A stretch of 64,000 bases of DNA. It comes from Nageia nagi (taxonomy: Eukaryota; Pinophyta). The position numbers and the translations under genes were made by a program. Each line of letters opens with the position of its first letter. The first letter of the stretch is position 1. The notes under the pieces are model-generated. The model was not told where the DNA came from, did no database searches, and saw nothing but the letters and a program-made list of their open reading frames with translations. Location: assembly GCA_050084985.1 (NCBI GenBank), contig JBITNC010000001.1, forward strand, positions 129,022,001 through 129,086,000, read 5' to 3'. Positions 45,187 through 57,059 of the stretch are shown here, piece after piece.

Positions 45187-45866
45187 ATCATGACCATACA
45201 AGAATATAATTATGGTTCAAAGAAAATTGTTGCATTCTTTATATAACAATGGTTCCTAAAGAGTTAATATAAATTGTTATGACTTTTATGACTTACAAAC
45301 AAAAACAAAAACAAATAATCTATGATAAATACTTAATAAGAATTAAAGTTACACATGAATTAAAATTACGAATTAGAACTATTGATAAATTATTGAGACG
45401 ATAAAAACGAAGAAAATGACTTTGATTTTAAGAATTGTAAATAGTTCCTATGTTGCGTAATGTGAGAGAAAAGTTAAATTTCCTACTCTTTCCTTAAAAA
45501 AAGTCAACTACTAAATAGATTATTATTATTAAAATATTAAATAATAAAACCGTTAATTAGACAACCAAAATAAACAAACAATTAACGTACTAAATACATA
45601 ATGAATGCCGGTTAGTGCGATTGATGAAGAATGTGACATGGCGCAATGGATCAGCTTAGCCCAAAGATGCTCTCGATTTACAAGGCGTCTACTCTCATAA
45701 TCAATTGAATTTCTGTTTTTTCCATCTAAAAATTGCATGAGGATGATACCTCTCTGAAACATTAATGTATTGAAAGTTGAAACACAAGCGACCTTCACCA
45801 GCCCACAATGCTCCCCTGCACCTTGTAATACGCACTGTGCTTTGTGAGAAAATTCAGAAATTGCAC
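45187..45866. other. 3' flank of receptor kinase gene
   Basis: Shared flank with copy A up to 45244, then AT-rich text to about 45600 and a more GC-balanced part to the stop codon that likely is the 3' untranslated region. The overlapping frame 45948-45553 on the minus strand is a shadow. Candidate poly(A) signals on minus (AATAAA-like) lie near 45540. Confidence 0.5.
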
Positions 45867-47710
45867 TTATCTCACACGCCCTGGTGTGGAGAAAGCAGGC
45901 AGAGACGCTGAACTTGAAATTAAGGAACAGTTTTGATATCCAATACATTGGTAACTTGCGAGAGGCATCGGCCTGTCAAGAATCTGGGGAATTTCAGTAT
46001 CTCCCTCCAACATCTTCAGCGCCTCAGCAATGCTTGGTCTGAATGCCACCATCAAATGGGCACACAATATACCCACTAAAACAAATCTCTCCATTATGTT
46101 ATGAGGCCCACTCTTGCGGATTCTTCTGTCAATCACTTGCATAGTTTTTCCTGCTTTCACCAGCTTCCAAGCCCAATCAGCGATGAGATAATCAGAGGCC
46201 ATCTCGGCTGTAGTATCCAGAACTTTTCTACCGCTCATAATCTCCAACAAGAGAACTCCAAAGCTGTAGACATCGCTCCGATCTGTGAGTTGGCCGTAGA
46301 GGTCGTATTCGGGGGCCAAGTAGCCGTGGGTTCCTGCGACTCTGGTTGTGAGGTGCGATTGGCCTTCTACAGTCATCCTTGCAAGCCCGAAATCGGCAAT
46401 GCATGCGTTCATTTGATCGTCCAGCAAAATGTTGGTGGGTTTGATGTCTCTGTGATATATCGCTGGTTGGGTGCCATAATGCAGATAAACCAATCCCTTG
46501 GCTGTGCCGATGGCTATATTCCTACGCTGCTCCCAATCCAAAGGCGCCCTGTTCTTATTACCCCTTCCATGAAGGTGTTCCTCAAGGCTTCCATTGGCCA
46601 TGTAATCGTATATCAGAAACCGTTGGCATCCCAGATCCTCGTCGCTGGCAGCGCAAAACCCTCTTAAAACGACCAGATTCCGGTGCCTGAGATTGTTAAT
46701 GATGTCCACCTCGTTAATGAATCCGGAATCTCCTTCGGAAGAGAAGTCTCCGATGCTCTTCACGGCGATCTGCCGGCCGTCGGGAAGCGTGCCCTTATAC
46801 ACAGTCCCAAAAGCACCCTTCCCAATAACATTGGCACCACTGAAATTTTGCGTTGCGTGTTTGATATCACGTATGTCTAACCAGACCGCGCCGGTGTTGG
46901 GGTTGACGGACTTCGTCAGATGGCTTCTGTTCATCCTCACAAAACGTTTGTGCGCATCCTTATGGGTGATCCTTACCCACAGACAGTACCCGATCCCTAA
47001 ACTAAAGAGGAGGAGGAAGCCTATGGCGACGCCCATAAGACTGTAGAGTAAAGCCCTCGGTGAGAAGAGGTCTTGTTGAGAAAAGGTATGCCGAGTATAC
47101 ATGAAGTCACTCCTCTGCTTAAAGGCCCCAACTCATTCACCACACCCGCCGCGTACAGACATACGAAATAGTAGCATTTCTCACTTGTTTCGGACGTAAT
47201 GTTTTCAATCATGTTGGTTAAAATCTTCTGAACGGCATGTGAGCTCTCACGACACACCCCACAGGCAGAGACGGAGGAGACATCTCCTGTGCACGCCGTT
47301 TCGAGTAAAGTGTTCCCTACTTTGTCAGTCCAGTTTTGCTTGGTCTGAATACCGGCACAAAGGCTGGGACTGGAAACAAATTCGGATATGTTTTTGAAAC
47401 ACATCTGAACCACATTTGACGCAAGACCCAGAGTGCTGAGCTGTTGCTGGTAAATATTGAGGCACGCAGCGGCAGAGGCGTTGTCGGGAAGCTCGAACAT
47501 GGAGTGATCTCTCAAATACTGAGAAAGCCCTATTCCAAACACAGTTCTCAACGCCATGCGACAATTTTGTCGTTGAACAGCAGTTCGGATGGATCGACAA
47601 TCGGATGTGTCCCATGGTATCTGAGTAACATAGTCCAGGTTGAGAGGACATTGGGCATGGGCGACTCCCAGTCCCAGATACAGCGAGAATAAAACCATGA
47701 GAAGCTTCAT
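45867..47710 (-). CDS. SPARK-domain receptor-like protein kinase with one frame break (At1g11050-like)
   Basis: The ATG is at 47710; the frame can be extended two codons upstream but there it begins with TTG. A 20-residue signal peptide ends GVAHA. An ectodomain with 12 Cys follows (CPLNLDYVTQIPWDTSDC, CGVC, KCYYFVCLYAAG), the pattern of the SPARK family. That frame closes at 47021. From 47102, one frame over, come a membrane helix (residues 18-43) and a kinase with GKGAFG (94-99), Lys115, Glu131, HRD (217-219), DFG (237-239) and APE (263-265), ending at 45867. All catalytic residues are kept, so it should phosphorylate Ser/Thr at the plasma membrane in response to an unknown ligand. The break falls near an AAA run at 47050-47052. 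It may be a pseudogene, a real indel or a sequence error. Base composition is clearly richer in GC than the surroundings. Confidence 0.9.
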
Positions 47711-48305
47711 CTTCAAATATTATATTTCTGTAAAGAAAACAAGAAGAAAGTGATTGAAGTCTCGAAGATTGAGCAATATATTTATTCAGCAGAGCCTGCA
47801 AATATGTATTACCAATTTACCACAGTCTGGAACGCGCTTTACCGCATTTTATTACTATGAACAAAGCTTGCTTTGGGTGTGAAACAGACAAGAAGACGGT
47901 GACTCGCCGAGCTCTATGTTCCACTTTGATTTGATTGAAGCCCCCGTTCGTATGTTTCTCTCCAATGAAAGCATGCCACGATCGTACGAAGGGGTGTTTG
48001 GACGGTTGAACATTAACGACGAAGGAGTCGAGAGTCAAGGTAAACACGCGGCGAGATCGAGCGCGTTGAGACTTTGTGTACAAGAAATAATCATATGTCG
48101 TTTGCTTTATTTCTCAAGCATGATTCGCATGTTCTCAAGCATTTGGTTGGTATATTTGGTTTAGGAAGCCAACGTTTTTGGTCGGTATATTAATTTGGAA
48201 GTTTTTAGTACGAGTTTGTATAGTTATAAGGAATTTAGTCATAATAAGAATCTTGTTAAGGTGTGAATCCACAGGTTGTGATGAATTCAAGAGGTGATTT
48301 AGAGG
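47711..48305 (-). promoter_or_regulatory. 5' flank and probable promoter of receptor kinase gene
   Basis: About 600 bp conserved with copy A (22136-22522 plus 24262-24410). On the minus strand a TA-rich AATAAATATATTG lies about 65 bp upstream of the ATG and could act as a TATA element. The frames 47801-47325 and 48083-47817 here are not supported as genes. Confidence 0.45.
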
Positions 48306-48639
48306 GAGAGATCGGGCTAAGCTAAAGGAGGGCAATAGGTTCACCGTAGATTAGAGGTGCACAAGGCATCAGATTTTCATAGGGAGCTTGTGTTTTTGTT
48401 TGAGATTTCTGCAATGAGTGGTCATCGAAGCCAAGCAATAAGGGAGAAAAAAAAATTTAATAGATTTTTTAAATAATAAAAAACTTACAGGAAATAAATA
48501 AACTTTAATGAAAAATGGGAGAGATTCCTCTTTTCCCTAGAAATTTTCTTTTGGGATATAATACAATTTGGATAAAAAGAAGACGGAACTCGTAATTTTG
48601 TTTTAATCTTGTTAAAATTTATGAGAATTTTTAATGTGG

Positions 48640-49920
48640 ATTCTTGAAAAATAGAGAAGGTTGTGTGAAGGTTTCAAAGGGATATTCAATAGTGAGTTTG
48701 AAGAAAGAAGATATAAGGATGGAATTAATATCGTAAAGAGGAAGAGGATTGATATGAGGTTCATGGGATTCAAATCCCAATTGGTAGCATTCAAGGTTTG
48801 GGCATTAAAGCAATGCTAGATGAAGGGGGAATACCAAATAACATCTTACCCTATGTTTTTTTGTCATATTTGCTAATGATGAATATAGAGAACAAGTATT
48901 TCAAGGAGGGTCATGGTTTTTAGAAATAGTTATTCATTAAACACTAGCATACAAAGTTTGAAGCAAAAGAGGAATTTCCAGCAATAGTCCCAATACAAGT
49001 TAGGTTATTGAGTTACCTATGAAGTACTAAAAATCAATTATCTTCTCAACTATTGAGAAAACGTTAAGAACTTTCATGATGGTGGTTGAAAGTACACACA
49101 ACTTTGATAAACATTTTATGCTCAATTATATGTTTTGATGGATTTTGATAAACTCTTACCAAATAATATCATATTACATGTGGGTGAGGAGACATGTGAA
49201 CAAGAAGTTGATTACGAGAATACTATAGGTGAATTCTAGGAGCCTAAGAGTCGAGAAAGCTTCGAGAAGAAGATGGTCAAGGAAAAACCCATAATAACAA
49301 ATAATATCTACACCCATCTTTCCCAAAAAGATATTGATAGTGAGGAAGATTATCCTATGGAGAAACGAATTTTGGAAACACAAAATCTAGGGGGGAGGAT
49401 ATGAGGATCAAAATAAGAGGACATAATGAAAGCTACATCAAATAGCATATAAGTGGATACCCATAAAAATAGTAAAGGCCACAAAAGAAATAACAAAAGA
49501 GAGGACTAAGAAAAATATAAGAACCATTTTGATTGAAAACTACATCAAATAGCATAGAAATTAGATAATAATATAAGTGGATACCCATAAAAATAGTAAA
49601 GGCCATAAAAGAAATAACAAAAGAGAGGACTAAGAAAAATATAAGAACCATTTTGATTGAACGAAATTTATCTTCTCATGTTCCATTATAAGGTCAGGAG
49701 CTTTGAGTTCCTCCTAATAATACTTTAGTCACCTATATACATAACCAAGGACTAGATTATATTCATAATTCGATTAGTATAAGACATGAGAAATGCAAGG
49801 AAAATAAAATTGGATAATAACCAAAAGATTAAGTGAAGAATAAACCAATACTAGTTAACAAGGGAAGGGAGAATTCTTACTGTTGCAAGTAAGGTGATTT
49901 GCCTTACAAATCTCTTTACC
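48640..49920 (+). pseudogene. LINE ORF1 remnant
   Basis: Broken plus-strand frames include FANDEYREQVFQGGSWFLEI at about 48867-48930, which fits the RNA-binding fold of plant L1 ORF1 (F...SE.D...VL.GGPW.). Acidic and lysine-rich text follows (KMVKEKPIITNNIYTHLSQK, 49275-49335). It sits right upstream of an ORF2 endonuclease start, the normal LINE order. Many stops. An internal duplication lies at 49433-49661. Confidence 0.55.
49433..49661. repeat. Tandem duplication of about 105 bp with a 17-bp extra segment
   Basis: CTACATCAAATAGCAT starts at 49433 and again at 49540, and both copies continue through AAGTGGATACCCATAAAAAT to ACCATTTTGATTGAA. The second copy has about 17 extra bases (AGAAATTAGATAATAAT). 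The two are nearly identical, so the event is recent relative to the LINE decay. Confidence 0.9.
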
Positions 49921-49929
49921 CACCAATCC

Positions 49930-50310
49930 CCATGAGGAGCATTTCATGGAATATTATAGGGCTTAAAGGAAGCCCCTTTAAACATAATGAAATCAAAAAG
50001 ATGATTCATACAAAAAAACTATAGTTTGTCTTCATTTAGAAGACAAAAATATTAATGGAATAAATGGAGCCAGTGGCTAAGAAAATATGGTCTATGGAAA
50101 AGGTGGAATCTCTTAATTCATGGAATACATTAGGAAGCATATCTTATCTTTGGGATTCAATAGAGTTTATTGTATATACAACCATGAGGAGTTGGGGTAT
50201 TCTTGGTATCCTAGGTCAAGGGAGTATAATGATCCTTAGAAAAACACCTATTTTTTTCCACCTTAACACAAAGTCACTAAATACCATAATCATCATATAG
50301 TAGCATAAAG
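49930..50310 (+). pseudogene. LINE ORF2 endonuclease start
   Basis: MRSISWNIIGLKGSPFKHNE, IKKMIHTKKL and a following FVFI...KTKI block fit the apurinic-type endonuclease opening of L1 ORF2 (I-S-W-N-x-R-G-L; D-I-V-F-I-Q-E-T-K). The catalytic Glu of the Q-E-T-K step is replaced (KTK after a stop). The frame ends around 50300. The RT part is absent here. Confidence 0.75.
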
Positions 50311-53300
50311 TATTTTCCATTTATGAGGTAGATTCTTGCTTAATATTGTGATGACCCTCTCTTAAGCACTTTTTATATTTTTAATTACTGAGTATGGAGT
50401 TTTAGCGTACGTGATTAAGGATGATTGAAAATATGCATTATTTAATATAATATGATCACATTATTTTAATAAAAGAATTTGATGTTGTTGTGGTTTCATG
50501 TGATATAGGGATTTATAATCCTATTGATGAACCACTTTACTATTTTTTGGAAATGATTGGATACCGAAAGCCCACAAAGGAAGTAATTTCAATTAGTTTT
50601 GAATGTGTTTCATGTGTACTTGTTCCCTTATATTTCATTGTCTTATTGATTGAGTTTAGTTTGATTTCATAAGCTTTCCATATCACATTTGGGCAATGAT
50701 GGAATAACCTAGCTTAGTTATACTTGCAAGAAAAGAAATGCATTAGTTATCATATTTTCCATATCATTTTGATTTCTAAGGTAATAATTTATTTTAGCAT
50801 AAGCAATATGTTTGTTATGGCTAAAGTGTTTGTGATCTTGGAAAGAATGAAGTAAAAAAATATTAATGTTATCATGTACAAGATAATAGGAATGAGAGAT
50901 TTCTATTATTTTGGATAATATTAATAAGCATATTAAGTATCTAAAAAATATTGAATATTTTCATATTTTAGATATTTAAAATATTATATTTTTTAGATTT
51001 AGGTCTATATAGTAGTTTGGGGGCTATTGCTCCCAAGAAGAACTCTTATAGAAGTTTTGCAACTTCCATGGAGGTTGTGTAACTCCTTCCTCCCCTTGGG
51101 ATTTTGGAGAGTCTAGTGGATTGTTGAAGAAAAAGAGGAGATTTGGAGAAAGAAGGATTTTGGAGAGCAAGCTTGAATCTAAATTTGACTTCCAAGTTTC
51201 TTCCTTTTTGCTTGGATGTTTGCATTATTAATGTTTGATTTTGAAAGGCAAAATGTTGCTTGAGTTCACATTTGAATCTTTGTATGTTATTTGAAATTTA
51301 GTGTTTCAAAATTTATTATAGATATATTATGGAAAGTTTAAATTAAATGTCCTCTATGAAAATCATAGCTTAGAAGAAAACTAAATGTTGGGTTGTGTGG
51401 AATTTGGCATCAACTACAAATTGTAGAAATTGACAAAGGTAGTAACTATACAAATAATGGGAAGGTACTTACTATAGGTTAGTGGTGGTCCCTTGCAAGT
51501 ATTATGGGTAGGCAAGTGTACATCAGTTAATTTTAGGGTAGTGAAACTAACATTGAGTTTTAATCATGAGAGGTGATAAGAAACAAATCCACTTTACATA
51601 CGCTATAAGATCACTCTCATGGGTAGCATGAAGTGATGGGAAAAGCATGCCCCTTCTTAGGAGTATGGGCCCTAAGAAGAATCCAAAGGTCACGAGTGAT
51701 ATAAGGTAGTTCAAATATGGGAGATGTTTGAACTACGAGTGCTAAGTAAATTGAAGCATGGGTGAGGTTCTCGAGACACTAATAATCACATGACTTGGGT
51801 GATATCGAAACTAATCATTTTCATCCACTTGAGGGTCATATGCAGCAACTATTCAACTCAAATGTGGGATGCCAAAACCTATATTGTAAAATATCAAAGG
51901 TGTTAATTTAGATGTGTAAAAAAATACGGTCTAGTTTTAAGGTAGAATTATATGGTCATTTCAAATATTGTTATTCTTTTCCACCTTTTAATTTAGATCA
52001 CCTTATGCAAGTGACTAAGGTTTCATCCCTTGAAGAGTGATTATAAAATATTTCTCATGATCTAGGTTTCTAAGTATCTAAATAACAAATGAATTTTATG
52101 TAGATAAAAGTGAACTAACTAAGTTAATAATTTAGCACTTAAGCCTTCAAGTTATCATTCTTAGATTCTAGGACTATTACCTATGTTGATACCTAAAATA
52201 TAACCCCTTTTTTCTTATTTATTTATATTTATCTAATTGATAATATATGTACTCTATTTTTTTATTATTTATATTATATTATCATATTGGGTTGATATAT
52301 TTATTATATTATGTGTTTCTTTCTTTTGTGGTGTAAGGATGAAGATGCACTAAGCAAGTTGGATTAGACCAAGAAGATAATTATCTATTTAAGGAGGAGT
52401 ACCACACATAGATAATATATTGAATCTTGGTCTTGATATATCACGTACATTCTATAATTGGTGTTCCTTAGCATTTGTTATCAAGACTTGAGATTTGATC
52501 ATTTATACGAGCTCTATTATTTTCTATATTTTGTATTATACACTAGAATATATCTAATATTGTAGGTATGATCAATCAATTTATTCAATAAGGTATATTT
52601 GTATTATTATATAACATATTATATTTTTAATAGTGTTAGGCCCTTGGCCCAATAACGATGCTATGATCTGAAAAAATAATGAGTTGAGATCCTACATGCA
52701 CATCCTCGATGACCTATGCAATTTGTTCTTAGTGTGTGATCCAATCTCAAAGATAAGATGATGGGTTTGATATCTCCCTTTTCATGTTTTGATATATTGA
52801 TTTATACTATCATGCTTTATATATTTTTAACTATTATTAATTTATTGCATATTTTATATTATATACTTTTTTGGTATTTATGCTTAATTTTTAGTATCAA
52901 CATGTTGATGAGCCCAACACTTTTCACATATTCCTTTTATTTTTATAGGGCATTATGTGAGCCAAAAACTTTAGTGTTTTTAGAGTATTTAATATTTGAT
53001 TTCAAGTATGACATAAAAGGCCAATATTCTAACATATATAAGGGAATTTATCAATGATAACCTTTAAGATGTTAGGGCATATCTCAATGGTGACACTCAT
53101 CAAATGGACAACATTGATGCTCGCAAGTCAACTCCTTAAAGATATTTAATTAAAAGAAACAAAATTTAGAATGGTGTTATTGATCATATGATGCACACAT
53201 TGATATTCTAAGCTAGTAGTTTCTAAAAGATGATTTTCTCTCTAATGATAAAAGGGATAATATATTGAGTGATGATATAAGGAATACTATTATGATAGGA

Positions 53301-53677
53301 ATCCAAAATGATCCTAAGTTAGAAAAGTCTCATGGTGATGAAGATCCTAATTCCCACATTAAAATACAAATGCAAATACACACTAGTTTCTACACTCTTC
53401 AACTCTTGCAAACTTGCATTACCAAAAATGATAATGGAAATTATTTGTTCATGTAGTGTAATCAACATTCTTTTGAGCATTATACTTCTAATCATGAGAA
53501 AAAAATACATTTCAAGAGATATTGTGTGTAATAAACACTAAGTAGGATACTCCCTTAACTCTTTAATAACTTAAGACTCAAGAAGATGTGGCTCCTTTCT
53601 TCAAAGGATGTGATTCTTCAACCTACTCAAAATCAATGAAGAGTTTCACATAATATCGAATGATCTTCGATGAAGAT
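50311..53677. other. Non-coding AT-rich stretch, possible old LTR material
   Basis: No domain recognised in any frame; frames at 50490-50672 and 52758-53057 are hydrophobic AT-rich text, and 53265-53456 is unassigned. TGTGATGACCCTCTCTTAAG at about 50349 resembles the start of some gypsy LTRs, but no partner is in the window. GC rises a little at 51000-51200 and 51600-51800. Confidence 0.4.
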
Positions 53678-54177
53678 TGTTGGAATGTATAATGCATTAT
53701 TGTAAAGGTTTGTATTAAATATTTTATGTAAGTTCACTAATACTTAAGGGTATAATTTTATACCTTAAGTATTTAAGTGAATGTGATAATGTAACTTGTC
53801 CTACACTTCATGTCATGAGCATGCCCCTTGGGTAAAAGGATGTGCATGTCATGCTTTTGTACATTGGATAAAAGGGTGATCCAAAGAGGTATTTTTTCCT
53901 ATAAATAGAAGGCTTCCTTTTTTTGATTACACACCAATTGTGGAATAAAGTTATGCTATAGGATAAAGTGTAGGAGTTGAGATTAGGAGGATTGTAAGAG
54001 AGTTGTATTTGTGATTGAAGTAAATATCTAGTTAGTGTATGTACTCCTAGTTGGAGGAACCACTTACATCTTGTGTTATCTTTATGAGATTGCTTTGTGT
54101 GATAGTTAGAAGTGAATTGATAGCTTTCATGTGATCTTGGTAGATTAGGAATTATGTTGTTAGTGTTAGTTCCTCCA
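53678..54177 (+). repeat. Solo LTR of the 26-40 kb copia family
   Basis: 500 bp from TGTTGGAATG to GTTCCTCCA, aligned along its whole length with 26132-26632 and 39904-40402. It is flanked by an exact 5-bp duplication AAGAT (53673-53677 and 54178-54182). TATAAATA at 53900-53907. It is what remains after recombination between the two LTRs of a complete element. Confidence 0.96.
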
Positions 54178-54182
54178 AAGAT

Positions 54183-54570
54183 AATGATATGTTTTGTTGC
54201 AATAAATATGTGTTAATATAATAATAATGATATGAAAAATGACATAATTGGTGTTATCCTTCCACTTGTATATTATATGCAATGACATGATTATAAGAAT
54301 CAACATGAGAAACAATACTATGATAAGATCATAATGGTCTTTCAGAAGTTGATACTTATGATTATGTCATTACTTATCACATCCTTATTTAACTTACCAT
54401 CAATTTCATTTATGTTAGGGGTCACCTCCTTATATAATGCATTCATGAAACTTTATAGATGGTATCTTTTACCATTTGTTGCAATACATCTTTTACGTAA
54501 TAGTTAGTTTCTATATGTATTTTACATAATGATCGATTCCTCTCATAGTAATTCAAAGAAAATAAGTTAT
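54183..54570. other. Non-coding stretch
   Basis: AT-rich; no feature recognised. Confidence 0.4.
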
Positions 54571-54579
54571 TATTCATGG

Positions 54580-55130
54580 TATTAATAATTATGCATGCAT
54601 TATTGACCACCTTGGTTGTGCAAGCTATCTTGAGCTAAGGAAGTTTTAAACTTCATTCCCCAAATACTTTAATTAAGTGTTATTTGATAAATTATAATGA
54701 TTGCATCATATACACAAAATAGATTTTCTGAAATTAAAAGGCCATACTTTTAAGAATGTGTAATTGTTAGGTGTAAAGCTAGACTTTAAAACCTTTGCAA
54801 CATTTCTTCTAGCATTTATGACCATGTGAGAACTAAAAGAGGGTGTATACATCCATAAAAGATCCATGATGCATACATATTGTCATGGAATGTAATGATT
54901 ATACAATATGCAATTTATGGATATAGGAAGGATTCCCTTAAACTCTTTTACTTGATGAAGCACATGGGAATGAAACATGATATCATAACCTTTATATGTG
55001 TTCTTCTTACATATAGCCATGAAGGTCTAATGGATGAGGGATATAAATACTTTAATAGCATTAGCCACTCTTATTGCATTTTTCTTGGGATGAATAATTA
55101 TATACATATTATTGAACTTTTTCCTCTAAT
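54580..55130 (+). pseudogene. Scrambled PPR protein gene fragment
   Basis: NNYACIIDHLGCASYLEL at about 54584-54640 matches the late PPR motif Y-A-C-M-V-D-L-L-G-R-A-G-x-L-E. GVKLDFKTFATFLLAF near 54775-54822 and 54880-55075 (MSWNVMIIQYAIYGYRKDSL, MKHMGMKHDIITFICVLLTY, EGLMDEGYKYFNSI) match earlier motifs (V-S-W-N-x-M-I-x-G-Y; G-M-K-P-D-x-I-T-F; H-x-G-L-x-D-E-G). Pieces occur out of the usual order and with stops, so this is a rearranged pseudogene. Functional relatives bind organelle RNA in plants. Confidence 0.75.
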
Positions 55131-55139
55131 ATAGTCAAG

Positions 55140-57050
55140 TAAGGAATCATCATTCTTGAAAACATTAATAGAAATAAGCTCATATTCATCTAAAACTAAC
55201 TTATATCATCCACAAGCTAAAGCATACAAATTAAACCTATAATATCATCCAATGATGGTTTATCATCCTTTACTACCTCCTAAATTTGACTAGCTTGTTT
55301 CTCTTCACACCCAATACATGATGTTCTCTTGATTTATCCCAATTTTGTAGGAAAAGATATCATGCATTATTCATTCTTTCCTAAACCTTTTCTTTTATAC
55401 ATAATTCTTGAAATAATTATTTAAAAAATAAATATTCATATTTACCTTAGATAGATATAAACTTAATTTATCCTTCTTAACTTCCATTTAAAGCAATTTT
55501 TTTAAACTCTTTCACTTTATCAGGAGTTGAAACAAGTGGATATTCCAAATTTAAATCTTGTAATATAATATTCACACCTTATGGGACATCTTCCTTCTCA
55601 ACTTATTTATATGCTAGCACTCAGGGTGTACTAGTGTATGTCTTGCAAGATATAAACTTCATCAAAGAAATATGTACCTAGGTCAAGCACTACAACTGGA
55701 TTTGAAGATTTTATTTTTATTTCTTTTACTATTTGTGTGATGGAAACCATATTACCTTCTACCATATATTACAAGTTCAAATGGTTTTTAATCTAAGTTG
55801 ATGGTGATAATATGTCCTTAATGTTTAAATTTTAGACACTTATGCAAAGTAGGTGAGATTGCCTTCATGTGATGCAACAAAGCTCTTCCTAAAAATAAAT
55901 GATAGATATGATTATCTTAGAACATATAAAATTTTATAATCACAATTTTAGGTCTTGTCTCAATTAGCAATGTAACTACTTCCATATATTGCTTTTTAAC
56001 ATTATTAAACCCTTTTATGCTTATCATAGTTTTATTTATTTAACTTAATTCTTGGGAAAACTTTTTCAAGAAAGTTAAAGAATTTATATTAACATTTAAA
56101 GCTATATCTACTGATACTCTTTTTGATGGTTTTTTAAATATTTTTACTTTGTTGTATAATGCTAGATATTTTCCTACTACACCATCACAACGATTTATTC
56201 ATCTTCAAAACTAACCATGTTTACTTAATAACTATATTCAAATAATTATGAAAATATACTTCTAGATACATTGACATCTACCTAAGTGTTCCTTAAATAA
56301 CTTATTAAATAATATCTATAAGCTTGAGATAATTGTATCAATTCAAATAAACTTATCTTTTCAAGAGTGCCTCAAAGGTGGCCTATGATGGGATCAATTC
56401 GCACCTTAGGTCTCCCTTTCCATTCACTAGTGCATAAATTTATTGTAAAAAGGAAATTTGCATGTTACTTTTCTAGTTCCAAGGGACCTATTTCTATGTA
56501 GATTACCTTACCCTCATGTAATAATTTATGAAGCTCTTACCTTAAGATACTGCAAGCATTGGTCTTATGTCCCTTAAATTGATGATACACATAATAAGAT
56601 TGAGCATCATACTAATTAGGTTTAGGATTATGATCTCTCAATTCCTTTACAGGTGTTAGATGGATCATACCTCTCAATTCCTTTATTCTGCTCAATCATT
56701 ATACATGATGTATGGAGTCACCAATAACTTCAATCTACTATCTCTTGAGGATAACTAAATTATCTAATGAGTCTCTTTATGCTTATCATCTATATTATCT
56801 TGCTTGTATTCCTTCTTAGAATAACTCTTATTTAAACATTTTGAAATAAATTCATACTTGATATCTCCAATTTCTACCAATATCTTCTCTCTATAAAGCA
56901 ACTTATAGGTTATGTTCACAAAAAGTAGATCCATGTAATCAACAACTTCTCTATGTAGGGAAGGAATGATGTTATCCATAAATATGAAAGTGGTATGTTT
57001 TTCTTTCTTTGTTCTATACATCGTGATCTAAACATTTTAGAATCTTATGA
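55140..57050 (-). pseudogene. Tat copy 3b: gag and protease remains
   Basis: Minus frame 57021-56764 (MDNIIPSLHREVVDYMDLLF, ILVEIGD) fits Tat gag. Then YVYHQFKGHKTNACSILR at about 56590-56535 is a knuckle-like C/Y-x3-H-x4-H-x4-C block with the first Cys lost. Below that, stop-ridden text down to 55150 fits the protease and linker. It is placed directly after (in element sense) an integrase, so it must come from a different element than 57060-59290. Confidence 0.65.
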
Positions 57051-57059
57051 TGAACTTAT

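Larger units (their letters stand above)
44369..48305. repeat. Segmental duplication, copy B
   Basis: Partner of 20950-24410, same orientation, about 23.4 kb apart start to start. Holds the complete 3' part of the receptor kinase that copy A has lost. Ends at GATTTAGAGG near 48305, where sequence beyond is unrelated to that after 24410. Confidence 0.9.

Noticed and set aside
45553-48164. Additional long frames overlapping the receptor kinase (46101-46667 plus, 47325-47801 minus, 45553-45948 minus and others)
   Set aside because: They are shadows of the GC-richer kinase gene in other frames; no domains of their own.
50347-52660. Solo gypsy LTR starting TGTGATGACCC
   Set aside because: No matching end, target duplication or second copy visible in the window.
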